From Pseudomonas guariconensis (GTDB lineage Bacteria > Pseudomonadota > Gammaproteobacteria > Pseudomonadales > Pseudomonadaceae), in assembly GCF_024127895.1 (NCBI RefSeq), contig NZ_JAMYBK010000001.1:310001-374000 (forward strand): a DNA stretch of 64,000 bases, read 5' to 3'. The notes beneath the pieces were generated by a model. That model did no database searches, was not told the DNA's origin, and was given only the letters and a program-made list of their open reading frames with translations. Below, one piece after another: positions 1-10,381 of the stretch; the first letter of the stretch is position 1; each line of letters opens with the position of its first letter. The position numbers and the translations under genes are program-made.

Positions 1-2027
1 TGGTAAAGCGTGCGGATGATCTCCTTGTTTGTGGCTGTACTGGGTAGCTCGGGAATCGTTGGGCGGGCAGGGGCGTGAAACGAAGAAAAGAAGCCCTGTG
101 CGTCAGCGGCCAAGCGGTCGCGCAGTTGCCTATAGACCGAATAGGGATGGCCGCTGTCGGGGTCTTCCAGGGCGAGCCTCAGGCCGCCTCTGGTCGCAGG
201 CGCCAAGGCCGGACGCTCGATTTCCGCTACGTCGTAGGGGGTGGGGGCCAGGGGTGGCAGGGCAGGCCTTGGCCGTAACCGGCCCCATGCCTTGAGCAGG
301 AACCTCGGTATTCCGCCGCCCTTGAGCCCTATGCTGTCGATAGGTTGCCAGCGGCCTTCGGTATCCGGGGCAATGGGGATGCTGCCTGAGAACGCGTAGG
401 GGTTTTCTGGATCGATGATGACCCAGGTATCCAGTTCTCCGACGAAACGTACCTGGTAGACGAGGTCGCCAACCATCGCGTACTGCTTGCCGTCCTGTAC
501 CAGGATGCCCTTGAACGGTGCGTTTGCCGGGGCATTGCGCAGGATATCGTTGCTTTCTAGCGTCTGCATCCGCTGTGCGAGATCGCTCGGCCTGAAATCT
601 TCCGGAACCCAGGCCTGGATCTCGTCCGGGGTGGCGGGATCGAGTTCTTCGCCCGGGGGCTGGTTTTCCTCGGGGAGGGTGACCTGTTCGCCGGCTTCCT
701 CGATGGGGGCCAGCTCGCCCGTGGCGTTCACACCGGCGGCAACCAGGAAAGTGGCGTTGAACAAGGTATTGATGCCGGCGAGTATGGCCCCCGTGACGCC
801 CGCCTGACGCTCGGCGGTGGTGTGGCCGTTGATCGCCTGGTCGATATCCAGGCCTGTCTCGGCCAGGCCTGCGCCGACGGCGGCCAGCGCCACTGGCCAG
901 TCCAGGGCGGCCATGGGGCCGAAGACCTTGGAGAAGGCCCCTAGGTAACCGATCCACAGCTGTTTGCGCAGGTCTGCGTTGGAGCGCAAGGCGAAGTGAG
1001 CATCTTCGAGCATGCGCTGGCGAGCGGCATCGCGCAGGTGGCTGAAAGCATCCACGTGCAGCGTCGTGTCCTGCGTGTTCAGGCCATCGGGATGTGCGGC
1101 GTCCCACTGGCACCTCATGACATCCAGCAGGTGACCGAGCCCCATGTTGGGGTCATTCTCCTTTTGGCTCGCCAGCGGGAAGTGGCCCATGAAGCGGACC
1201 TTGCCTTGCGTTTCCCGGGTATTGGCCAGGACCCACGCATGAAGCTCCCGGTCACTGGCGAACAGTTGCAGCGCCTCGTCTTCACCTGGCAGGTAGAGCA
1301 ACTGGCAGCCATCACTCATCACCACCCTGAGGATATCGCTGGCGACGTGTCCGCCTATGTCGAAGGTGCACAAGCGTACCTCTGTCGAGGGCACGACCTG
1401 CTGGCGCAACTCCTGTAGGGAGGCAGGCCAGGTCCGCACGCCCGTCAAGGCCTCGGTGATCTGGCGTGCTCTCTTGGCCAGGCTACTGTGGGCGTCATGT
1501 GCGCAGGCTTCCAGGACCTTGCTCAGGAACATGGATTTGGCCAGGGTTCGGTAGTCATCGGCATGCTGTGCCCAGAAGGCATCGAGGCGTTGATGGAAGG
1601 CACTGCTGAAATCGATCTTCCAGAACGCCTCGAGTACGGCCTTGGGGGCCAGGGGGACTTCGTTGCGTTCATCGTAGGCTTGGGCCCCTGGGCCTGAGGT
1701 GTAGAAACCTGTGTAGTTGCCGAGCAGGTCGGCATTGTCCTGCTCGGCCGCGTCGAAGCGATGCATCACCAGCTGTGGCAGGGTCAGCGATTGGTAGGGC
1801 TTTTCATGATGCTGCCAGCCATTGAATGTGCGGGGGCTGCTGGAGGCGGTATGGAAGCGATGGAAGTACACCCGGTCGGGATCCAGTGCCGTGAAACCAT
1901 GTTGGGTCAGGAGCGCTTTGGCGATATCCCGGGCCATCTGGCGCAGGTCGGGGCAAGAGGTGCTTACCTGGGTCGCCATCAGGTTCAGGGTTTGGTGATC
2001 CTGCTTCTGCCGTTCGGTAAAGATCAT
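1..2027 (-). CDS. Dermonecrotic-toxin-domain (DUF6543-like) large protein, C-terminus beyond the window
   Basis: The frame is open for 675 codons from an ATG at 2027 to the left edge without a stop, so the C-terminus is missing. An in-frame TGA at 2046-2048, with no start codon between, fixes this start. The first ~290 residues match what I know of the N-terminal domain of Pseudomonas dermonecrotic-toxin/DUF6543 proteins: a helical part with FWKIDF and FWAQHADDYRTL (about 135-165), then a beta part with FDIGGHVASDIL (222-233), LLYLPGED (243-250) and GHFPL (281-285). Residues 370-435 are Ala/Gly-rich and hydrophobic, and 440-470 are acidic and Pro-rich. Members are usually very large and thought to act on host or competitor cells; the effector part would be off-window. 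No signal peptide is visible. Family call by recognition only. Confidence 0.75.
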   Translation of the reverse strand, partial: MIFTERQKQDHQTLNLMATQVSTSCPDLRQMARDIAKALLTQHGFTALDPDRVYFHRFHTASSSPRTFNGWQHHEKPYQSLTLPQLVMHRFDAAEQDNADLLGNYTGFYTSGPGAQAYDERNEVPLAPKAVLEAFWKIDFSSAFHQRLDAFWAQHADDYRTLAKSMFLSKVLEACAHDAHSSLAKRARQITEALTGVRTWPASLQELRQQVVPSTEVRLCTFDIGGHVASDILRVVMSDGCQLLYLPGEDEALQLFASDRELHAWVLANTRETQGKVRFMGHFPLASQKENDPNMGLGHLLDVMRCQWDAAHPDGLNTQDTTLHVDAFSHLRDAARQRMLEDAHFALRSNADLRKQLWIGYLGAFSKVFGPMAALDWPVALAAVGAGLAETGLDIDQAINGHTTAERQAGVTGAILAGINTLFNATFLVAAGVNATGELAPIEEAGEQVTLPEENQPPGEELDPATPDEIQAWVPEDFRPSDLAQRMQTLESNDILRNAPANAPFKGILVQDGKQYAMVGDLVYQVRFVGELDTWVIIDPENPYAFSGSIPIAPDTEGRWQPIDSIGLKGGGIPRFLLKAWGRLRPRPALPPLAPTPYDVAEIERPALAPATRGGLRLALEDPDSGHPYSVYRQLRDRLAADAQGFFSSFHAPARPTIPELPSTATNKEIIRTLY

Positions 2028-2231
2028 GAGCGTACTCGCGGTGGTTCAAGGGGCGCACAAGATGGTTGGAACGGTCGTGGTGGGGGTGGTACTTAATGCT
2101 GGATGCGACATCGCGTCCGGCCCGAGGTACAAGTCTTCACTTAATCTTTCTCAACTGCAGGTGTATCGTATTCGCCCTTCCTTGCCAGCTCTGCTGGCAG
2201 ATTGATCGCGAAAAACGAGGTACCTGCACCG

Positions 2232-3614
2232 ATGTCCTTCACCCGTCGACAAATGCTCAAGGGCCTGACCGGCCTGGTGGTGGTTGGCCTGGGCGCCGGG
2301 GGCGCCGCCCGCTACTGGCTGGGCAAGGTGGAGGACGAGAACGCCGGGCACGACTACGAATTGATCGCCGCACCCCTGGACGTCGAGTTGGTGCCCGGCT
2401 TCAAGACCGAGGCCTGGGCCTTCGGCCCATCGGCCCCGGGCACCGAGCTGCGGGTACGCCAGGGCACTTGGCTGCGGGTACGCTTCATCAATCACCTGCC
2501 GGTCGAGACGACCATTCACTGGCATGGCATCCGCCTGCCGCTGGAAATGGACGGCGTGCCCTACGTGTCGCAATTGCCGGTCAAGCCGGGCGAGTTCTTC
2601 GACTACAAGTTCCGCGTCCCGGACGCTGGCAGCTATTGGTACCACCCCCACGTCAGCAGCTCCGAGGAACTGGGCCGCGGCCTGGTCGGCCCGCTGATCG
2701 TCGAGGAGCGCGAGCCCACGGGGTTTCGTCATGAACGCACCCTGAGCCTGAAGACCTGGCACGTGGACGAGCAGGGCGCCTGGATGCCGTTCAGCGTTGC
2801 CCGCGAGGCGGCGCGCAACGGCACCGCCGGGCGCCTGATCACCATCAACGGCCAGGCCGGGGCGGTCACCGAGCTGCCGGCCGGCCAGGTGGTGCGGGTG
2901 CGCCTGCTCAACCTGGACAACACCTGGACCTACCGCATCAACCTCAAGGGCAACTGCGAGGCGATGATCTATGCCCTGGATGGCAACCCCGTCACGCCAC
3001 GGCCCCTGGGCAAGGACTACTGGCTCGGCCCGGGCATGCGCATCTGCCTGGCCATCCGCATTCCCCAGGCCGGCGAGCAGATCTCCCTGCGCGATGGTTT
3101 CGTGCGCCTGGGCACCCTGCGCTCGGTGGTCAGCGACGAAGCTCCCGGCGACTGGCCCAAGCCCCTGCCGCCCAATCCGGTCGCTGAGCCGGACCTGGCG
3201 AACGCCGAGAAGCTCAACTTCAACTTCGAGTGGGCCGGCAAGGTGTCGGTCGGCACCGAGGACGGCAAGCCTCCAAGCTTGTGGCAGATCAACGGCCAGG
3301 CTTGGGACATCACCGACAAGACCTGTGCCGATCGACCGATCGCTACCCTGCAGAAGGGCAAGAGCTATATCTTCGAACTGAAGAACATGACCCAGTACCA
3401 GCACCCTATCCATCTGCACGGCATGAGTTTCAAGGTGATCGCCTCCAATCGCCACAAGATCGTCGAGCCCTGGTTCACCGACACCTACCTGCTGGGCAAG
3501 AACGAGCGTGCCCAGGTGGCACTGGTGGCGGATAACCCAGGGACCTGGATGTTCCACTGCCACGTCATCGACCACATGGAAACCGGCCTGATGGCCGCGA
3601 TCGCGGTGGTCTGA
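2232..3614 (+). CDS. Tat-exported multicopper oxidase
   Basis: A 460-residue oxidase of the laccase/CopA-like multicopper family, expected to oxidise a reduced metal or phenol with O2 in the periplasm. The N-terminus has a twin-arginine signal (RRQMLKGL, residues 5-12) followed by a hydrophobic stretch. All four copper-ligand motifs are present: HWHG (96-99), HPH (138-140), HPIHLHG (391-397) and HCH with a downstream H and M (442-450), giving the type 1, 2 and 3 sites. A longer TTG start at 2202 is possible, but ATG 2232 has a CGAGG ribosome site at 2216-2220 and places the arginine pair correctly. The stop overlaps the tadA start by one base. Substrate cannot be told from sequence. Confidence 0.93.
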   Translation: MSFTRRQMLKGLTGLVVVGLGAGGAARYWLGKVEDENAGHDYELIAAPLDVELVPGFKTEAWAFGPSAPGTELRVRQGTWLRVRFINHLPVETTIHWHGIRLPLEMDGVPYVSQLPVKPGEFFDYKFRVPDAGSYWYHPHVSSSEELGRGLVGPLIVEEREPTGFRHERTLSLKTWHVDEQGAWMPFSVAREAARNGTAGRLITINGQAGAVTELPAGQVVRVRLLNLDNTWTYRINLKGNCEAMIYALDGNPVTPRPLGKDYWLGPGMRICLAIRIPQAGEQISLRDGFVRLGTLRSVVSDEAPGDWPKPLPPNPVAEPDLANAEKLNFNFEWAGKVSVGTEDGKPPSLWQINGQAWDITDKTCADRPIATLQKGKSYIFELKNMTQYQHPIHLHGMSFKVIASNRHKIVEPWFTDTYLLGKNERAQVALVADNPGTWMFHCHVIDHMETGLMAAIAVV

Positions 3615-4093
3615 TGCGCCCGCAGATCATCGATCGCAGCCGCGACCAGGAATTCATGCGTCTGGCCCTGGCCTTGGCCGCCGAAGGGGCGGCCATGGGC
3701 GAAGTGCCGGTGGGCGCGGTGCTGGTGCAGCACGGGCAAGTCATCGGGCAGGGCTTCAATCGGCCGATCGCCGACAGCGACCCCAGCGCCCATGCCGAGA
3801 TGGTCGCCATTCGCTCGGCGGCCAGGGCGGCGAGCAACTACCGCCTGCCCGGCAGCACCCTGTACGTGACCCTGGAGCCGTGTAGCATGTGCGCCGGCCT
3901 GATCGTGCACTCACGGGTGGCGCGGGTGGTGTATGGGGCACTGGAGCCGAAGGCGGGGGTCGTGCAGAGCCAGGGGCAGTTCTTCACCCAGGGGTTTCTC
4001 AACCATCGGGTGATCTATGAAGGCGGGGTGCTGGCCGAGGAGTGCGGGCAGATACTGAGCGAGTTCTTCAAGGCACGCAGGACGAAGGCCTGA
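3614..4093 (+). CDS. tadA: tRNA adenosine(34) deaminase TadA
   Basis: 159 residues, a usual length. It deaminates the wobble adenosine of tRNA-Arg(ACG) to inosine and is normally essential. The zinc cytidine-deaminase-type site is intact: H60-A-E62, with E62 the proton shuttle, and P-C90-S-M-C93. The ATG shares its A with the TGA stop of the multicopper oxidase, so translation is probably coupled although the two functions are unrelated. It converges on mltF with only 34 nt between the stops and no obvious terminator there. Confidence 0.95.
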   Translation: MRPQIIDRSRDQEFMRLALALAAEGAAMGEVPVGAVLVQHGQVIGQGFNRPIADSDPSAHAEMVAIRSAARAASNYRLPGSTLYVTLEPCSMCAGLIVHSRVARVVYGALEPKAGVVQSQGQFFTQGFLNHRVIYEGGVLAEECGQILSEFFKARRTKA

Positions 4094-4127
4094 GCCGGTC
4101 TGGGCCTCCACCACCGGTCGCCCGGCA

Positions 4128-5645
<1,518 letters not shown>

Positions 5646-5714
5646 CTAGCGGCAAGCTTCAAGCTACTTATCTCCCAGCGGCGAGCTGCAGGGGAAAGCA
5701 GGCCGTGCACTGCC

Positions 5715-5881
5715 TAATGCTGTTCACTTTAATCAATTGGGGCCGCCTTGCGGCCCTTCGCGGGCAAGCCCGCTCCCACAAGTACGCTGCAAATGCACGA
5801 TCCTGTGGGAGCGGGCTTGCCCGCGAAGGGCTGCAAGGCAGCCCCAATCGATGTCACATCAGGCTTAAGTGAACAGCATTA
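5715..5881. mobile_element. MITE-like insertion with 15-bp terminal inverted repeats
   Basis: Ends are perfect inverted repeats: TAATGCTGTTCACTT (5715-5729) and AAGTGAACAGCATTA (5867-5881). The 13-bp sequence GCCGTGCACTGCC lies immediately outside both ends (5702-5714 and 5882-5894), as expected of a target-site duplication. The 167-bp element has no coding capacity and contains a REP pair. Long duplications of 10-13 bp are known for IS4-family transposases, so mobilisation in trans by such an element is a guess. Confidence 0.7.
5739..5845. repeat. REP pair (REPIN) inside the MITE
   Basis: Two inverted copies of the P. putida REP core (CGCGGGCAAGCCCGCTCCCAC and its complement) flank a short spacer, with GGGGCCGC/GCAGCCCC-type outer stems. 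The whole unit can fold into one long hairpin. Confidence 0.85.
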
Positions 5882-6072
5882 GCCGTGCACTGCCCCGCTT
5901 TTTCTTGCGGCTTGTAGCTTGCCGCTTGAAGCTGCTTTTCGTGCCGCTTTCCTGACCCTGAAGTCCGGTTCCGCCGCCCGGCAGCATTGCCCTCTGGCGG
6001 GTGCCGAAAGCCGCGGATTTAGGCTAGAATGCACGGCCTCTAAGCACACCCCTTCCTGAGGCTGTCCCGACG

Positions 6073-9000
6073 ATGTTGATCCTGCGCGGCGCTCCTGCCC
6101 TTTCTGCCTTTCGCCACGGTAAGCTACTCGAGCAACTGAGCCAGAAAGTCCCCGCTGTTACCGGCCTGTATGCCGAATTCGCCCACTTCGCCGACGTCAG
6201 CGGCGAGCTGACCGCCGACCAGCAGCAGGTGCTGGGCCGTCTGCTCAAGTACGGTCCGAGCGTACCGGTGCAGGAGCCCAGTGGCCGCCTGTTCCTGGTG
6301 GTGCCGCGCCTGGGCACCATCTCGCCCTGGGCCAGCAAGGCCAGCGACATCGCCCACAACTGCGGCCTGCAGGCCATCCAGCGCCTGGAGCGCGGCATCG
6401 CCTACTACGTCGCCGGCGAGCTGTCCGAGGCCGACGCCGGGCTCATCGCCGCCGAGCTGCACGACCGCATGACCCAGCGCGTGCTGGGCAAGCTCGAAGA
6501 AGCCGCCGACCTGTTCAGCCACGCCCAGCCTCGGCCGATGACCTCCGTGGACATCCTCGGTGGCGGCCGTGCCGCGCTGGCCCAGGCCAACATCGACCTG
6601 GGCCTGGCCCTGGCCGAAGACGAGATCGACTACCTGGTCAACGCCTTCCAGGGCCTGGCGCGCAACCCGAACGACATCGAGCTGATGATGTTCGCCCAGG
6701 CCAACTCCGAACACTGCCGCCACAAGATCTTCAACGCCAGTTGGGACATCGACGGCGAGGCTCAGGAAAAGAGCCTGTTCGGCATGATCAAGAACACCTA
6801 CCAGATGCACAGCGAAGGCGTGCTGTCGGCGTACAAGGACAACGCCTCGGTGATCGTCGGCCACGTCGCCGGGCGCTTCTTCCCGAACCCTGAGACCCGC
6901 CAGTACGGCGCGGTGCAGGAGCCGGTGCACATCCTGATGAAGGTCGAGACCCACAACCACCCGACCGCCATCGCCCCGTTCTCCGGCGCCTCCACCGGCT
7001 CCGGCGGCGAGATCCGCGACGAAGGCGCCACCGGCCGTGGCGCCAAGCCCAAGGCCGGGCTGACCGGCTTCACCGTGTCCAACCTGCGCATCCCCGGCTT
7101 CGAGCAGCCCTGGGAGCAGGATTACGGCAAGCCGGGCCGCATCGTCGACGCCCTCGACATCATGGTCGAAGGCCCCCTGGGCGGTGCCGCGTTCAACAAC
7201 GAATTCGGCCGTCCGGCGCTGACCGGCTACTTCCGTACCTTCGAGCAGGCCATCGACACCCCGCGTGGTGAAGAGGTCCGTGGCTACCACAAGCCGATCA
7301 TGCTCGCCGGTGGCATGGGCAACATCCGCGAGGAGCACGTGCAGAAGGGCGAGATCACTGTCGGTGCCAAGCTGATCGTGCTCGGCGGCCCGGCCATGCT
7401 GATCGGCCTGGGCGGCGGCGCGGCGTCCTCGGTCGATACCGGTGCCAGCTCCGCCGACCTGGACTTCGCCTCGGTGCAGCGCGAGAACCCGGAAATGGAA
7501 CGCCGCTGCCAGGAGGTCATCGACCGTTGCTGGCAACTGGGCGAGCAGAACCCGATCGCCTTCATCCACGACGTCGGCGCGGGCGGTATTTCCAACGCCT
7601 TCCCCGAGCTGGTCAACGACGGTGGCCGCGGTGGCCGCTTCGAGCTGCGCAACGTGCCCAACGACGAGCCGGGCATGGCGCCGCACGAGATCTGGAGCAA
7701 CGAGTCCCAGGAGCGCTACGTGCTGGCGGTCAGCGCCGCCGACTTCGAGCGCTTCAAGGCCATCTGCGAGCGCGAGCGCTGCCCGTTCGCCGTGGTCGGC
7801 GAGGCCACCGAGGAACTGCACCTGACCGTCACCGACAGCCACTTCGGCAACACCCCGGTGGACATGCCGCTGGACGTGCTGCTGGGCAAGCCGCCGCGCA
7901 TGCACCGTTCGGTCACCCGCGAGGCGGAGCTGGGCGATGACTTCGACCCGAGCGCGCTGGACCTGGACAACGCCGTCGAGCGCGTCCTGCATCATCCGGC
8001 GGTGGCCAGCAAGAGCTTCCTGATCACCATCGGCGACCGTACCATCACCGGCCTGGTGGCCCGCGACCAGATGGTCGGCCCCTGGCAGGTACCGGTGGCC
8101 GACTGCGCCGTCACCGCCACCAGCTTCGACGTCTATACCGGCGAAGCCATGGCCATGGGCGAGCGCACCCCGCTGGCCCTGCTCGATGCCCCGGCGTCGG
8201 GTCGCATGGCCATCGGCGAGGTGCTGACCAACCTGGCCGGTGCCCGCATCGAACAACTCTCCGACATCAAGCTGTCGGCCAACTGGATGTCCGCCGCCGG
8301 CCACCCCGGCGAGGATGCCCGCCTGTACGACACCGTCAAGGCCGTGGGCATGGAGCTGTGCCCGGCCCTGGGCCTGACCATCCCGGTCGGCAAGGACTCC
8401 ATGTCGATGAAGACCCGCTGGAGCGAGGACGGTGTCGAGAAGAGCGTCACCGCGCCGATGTCGCTGATCGTCAGCGGCTTCGCCCCGGTGGTCGACATCC
8501 GCGACACCCTGACCCCGCAACTGCGCATGGACAAGGGCGAGACCGACCTGATCCTGATCGACCTGGGCCGTGGCAAGAACCGCATGGGCGGCTCGATCCT
8601 CGCCCAGGTGCACGGCAAGCTCGGCCAGCAGGCCCCGGACGTCGACGACGCCGAAGACCTCAAGGCCTTCTTCGCGGTGATCCAGGGCCTGAACGCTGAC
8701 GGCCACCTGCTGGCCTACCATGACCGCTCCGACGGCGGCCTGCTGGTCAGCGTGCTGGAAATGGCCTTCGCCGGCCACTGCGGCCTCGACCTGCACCTGG
8801 ACCCGCTGACCGACGAGCGTGGCGAAGTCCCGGCGATCCTCTTCAACGAGGAACTCGGGGCGGTCATCCAGGTGCGCCAGGATGCCACCCCCGAGGTGCT
8901 GGCCCAGTTCAGCGCCGCCGGCCTGGAAGACTGCGTCGCGGTCATCGGCAAGCCGGTCAACAACGGCGAGGTGTCCATCAGCCTGGGCGGCGAGGTGCTG

Positions 9001-9969
9001 TTCGACGACCAGCGCCGTCTGCTGCAGCGCCAGTGGGCCGAGACCAGTTACCAGATCCAGCGCCTGCGCGACAACGCCGAGTGCGCCGACCAGGAATTCG
9101 ACGTGCTGCTGGAAGAAGAGAATCCCGGCCTGTCGGTCAAGCTGGGCTTCGACGTCAACGACGATATCGCCGCGCCGTACATCAAGAAGGGCGTGCGCCC
9201 GCAAGTGGCGATCCTGCGCGAGCAGGGCGTCAACGGCCAGGTCGAGATGGCCGCAGCCTTCGACCGCGCCGGCTTCGCCGCCATCGACGTGCACATGAGC
9301 GATATCCTCGCCGGCCGGGTCGACTTCGCCGACTTCAAGGGCCTGGTGGCCTGCGGTGGTTTCTCCTACGGCGACGTGCTGGGGGCCGGCGAAGGCTGGG
9401 CCAAGTCGGCGCTGTTCAACCGCCGTGCCCGCGATGCCTTCCAGGCGTTCTTCGAGCGCAACGACAGCTTCGCCCTGGGCGTGTGCAACGGTTGCCAGAT
9501 GATGTCCAACCTGCACGAGCTGATTCCGGGCACCGAGTACTGGCCGCACTTCGTGCGCAACCGCTCGGAACAGTTCGAGGCGCGCGTGGCCATGGTCGAG
9601 GTGCAGAAGTCCAATTCGATCTTCCTGCAGGGCATGGCCGGTTCGCGCATGCCGATCGCCATCGCCCACGGCGAGGGCCATGCCGAGTTCGCCAGCGAGG
9701 AAGCGCTGCTGGAAGCCGACCTGTCCGGTTGCGTGGCCCTGCGCTACGTCGACAACCACGGCAAGGTCACCGAAGCCTACCCGGCCAACCCCAACGGCTC
9801 GCCGCGTGGTATCACCGGCCTCACCAGCCGTGACGGTCGCGTGACCATCATGATGCCGCACCCTGAGCGGGTGTTCCGCGCCGTGCAGAACTCCTGGCGT
9901 CCGGACGAGTGGCAGGAAGATGGCGCCTGGATGCGCATGTTCCGCAATGCGCGGGTCTGGGTGAACTGA
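6073..9969 (+). CDS. purL: Phosphoribosylformylglycinamidine synthase
   Basis: 1298 residues, the large single-chain form usual in gammaproteobacteria. It makes FGAM from FGAR, glutamine and ATP in de novo purine synthesis. In order: an N-terminal PurS-like domain; a linker; two AIRS-type halves, with NSEHCRHK near residue 215, VETHNHPTA near 295 and a second site with [11 protein letters not shown]; and a C-terminal class I glutamine amidotransferase with [14 protein letters not shown], the Cys nucleophile in GVCNGCQMM and the [15 protein letters not shown] His-Glu region. Complete. The next gene follows after 2 nt. Its 5' gap is packed with repeats and no purine operator was recognised. Confidence 0.98.
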   Translation: MLILRGAPALSAFRHGKLLEQLSQKVPAVTGLYAEFAHFADVSGELTADQQQVLGRLLKYGPSVPVQEPSGRLFLVVPRLGTISPWASKASDIAHNCGLQAIQRLERGIAYYVAGELSEADAGLIAAELHDRMTQRVLGKLEEAADLFSHAQPRPMTSVDILGGGRAALAQANIDLGLALAEDEIDYLVNAFQGLARNPNDIELMMFAQANSEHCRHKIFNASWDIDGEAQEKSLFGMIKNTYQMHSEGVLSAYKDNASVIVGHVAGRFFPNPETRQYGAVQEPVHILMKVETHNHPTAIAPFSGASTGSGGEIRDEGATGRGAKPKAGLTGFTVSNLRIPGFEQPWEQDYGKPGRIVDALDIMVEGPLGGAAFNNEFGRPALTGYFRTFEQAIDTPRGEEVRGYHKPIMLAGGMGNIREEHVQKGEITVGAKLIVLGGPAMLIGLGGGAASSVDTGASSADLDFASVQRENPEMERRCQEVIDRCWQLGEQNPIAFIHDVGAGGISNAFPELVNDGGRGGRFELRNVPNDEPGMAPHEIWSNESQERYVLAVSAADFERFKAICERERCPFAVVGEATEELHLTVTDSHFGNTPVDMPLDVLLGKPPRMHRSVTREAELGDDFDPSALDLDNAVERVLHHPAVASKSFLITIGDRTITGLVARDQMVGPWQVPVADCAVTATSFDVYTGEAMAMGERTPLALLDAPASGRMAIGEVLTNLAGARIEQLSDIKLSANWMSAAGHPGEDARLYDTVKAVGMELCPALGLTIPVGKDSMSMKTRWSEDGVEKSVTAPMSLIVSGFAPVVDIRDTLTPQLRMDKGETDLILIDLGRGKNRMGGSILAQVHGKLGQQAPDVDDAEDLKAFFAVIQGLNADGHLLAYHDRSDGGLLVSVLEMAFAGHCGLDLHLDPLTDERGEVPAILFNEELGAVIQVRQDATPEVLAQFSAAGLEDCVAVIGKPVNNGEVSISLGGEVLFDDQRRLLQRQWAETSYQIQRLRDNAECADQEFDVLLEEENPGLSVKLGFDVNDDIAAPYIKKGVRPQVAILREQGVNGQVEMAAAFDRAGFAAIDVHMSDILAGRVDFADFKGLVACGGFSYGDVLGAGEGWAKSALFNRRARDAFQAFFERNDSFALGVCNGCQMMSNLHELIPGTEYWPHFVRNRSEQFEARVAMVEVQKSNSIFLQGMAGSRMPIAIAHGEGHAEFASEEALLEADLSGCVALRYVDNHGKVTEAYPANPNGSPRGITGLTSRDGRVTIMMPHPERVFRAVQNSWRPDEWQEDGAWMRMFRNARVWVN

Positions 9970-9971
9970 CG

Positions 9972-10283
9972 GTGTACAAGCTCGCCTTCTTCGTGCCGCC
10001 GAGCCATGTGGACGTGGTCAAGGCCGCTGTGTTCGCCGCCGGTGGCGGGCGCATCGGCGACTACGACCACTGTGCCTGGCAGACCCTGGGCCAGGGCCAG
10101 TTCCGGCCTCTGGACGGCAGCCAGCCGTACCTGGGGCAGGCAGGGCAGGTCGAGCAGGTGGACGAGTGGAAGGTGGAGCTGGTGGTGGCTGACGACCTGG
10201 TTGCCCAGGTCGTCGCTGCGCTCAAGGCGAGCCATCCGTACGAGACGCCGGCCTATGAGCTCTGGCGGCTCGCCGAGTTCTAG
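9972..10283 (+). CDS. Small Nif3/YqfO-like conserved protein
   Basis: 103 residues from a GTG two bases after the purL stop. Starts VYKLAFFVP, has GRIGDYDHCAW in the middle and ends HPYETPAYELWRL, which matches the stand-alone small proteins related to the inserted domain of Nif3/YqfO proteins (a PII/CutA-like fold). Biochemical role unknown to me. The longer ATG frame from 9909 would overlap purL by about 60 nt and adds residues with no resemblance to the family, so GTG is preferred. Likely co-transcribed with purL. Confidence 0.8.
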   Translation: MYKLAFFVPPSHVDVVKAAVFAAGGGRIGDYDHCAWQTLGQGQFRPLDGSQPYLGQAGQVEQVDEWKVELVVADDLVAQVVAALKASHPYETPAYELWRLAEF

Positions 10284-10297
10284 ACCGCGCTGGAGCC

Positions 10298-10320
10298 ATT
10301 CGCGGGGCAAGCCCGCGAAT
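10298..10320. repeat. Single REP hairpin between convergent genes
   Basis: ATTCGCGGG and CCCGCGAAT form 9-bp arms around a short loop, followed at 10339-10358 by an imperfect GGGGCGC/GCGGCCCC stem. It lies between the Nif3-like gene and the phosphatase stop and may end transcription from both sides. Confidence 0.6.
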
Positions 10321-10381
10321 GTTTGTTAGCTAGGTGGCATGGGGGCGCGAAGCGGCCCCAGAAACCTGAAAGGACAGCCCA

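Larger units (their letters stand above)
5648..5934. repeat. AAGCGGCAAG-type hairpin element, interrupted by a MITE
   Basis: Left arm with AGCGGCAAGCTTCAAGCT (5648-5665) and right arm with AGCTTGCCGCTTGAAGCT (about 5916-5933) frame a central core GCCGTGCACTGCC that is present twice because an insertion split it. Same family as the elements at 23535, 27536, 35189, 57724 and 63717. Together with the insertion it fills most of the 487-nt gap between mltF and purL. Confidence 0.6.

Noticed and set aside
130..1113. 327-codon minus-strand frame at the left end
   Set aside because: Arg/Pro/Gly-rich translation in the wrong frame of the DUF6543-like gene, whose own frame is open to the edge and family-like.
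6124..9861. 1245-codon open frame antisense to purL
   Set aside because: Its sequence is His/Val/Gly/Ala-rich with no domains, the usual mirror of a GC-rich gene; purL on the other strand is unambiguous.
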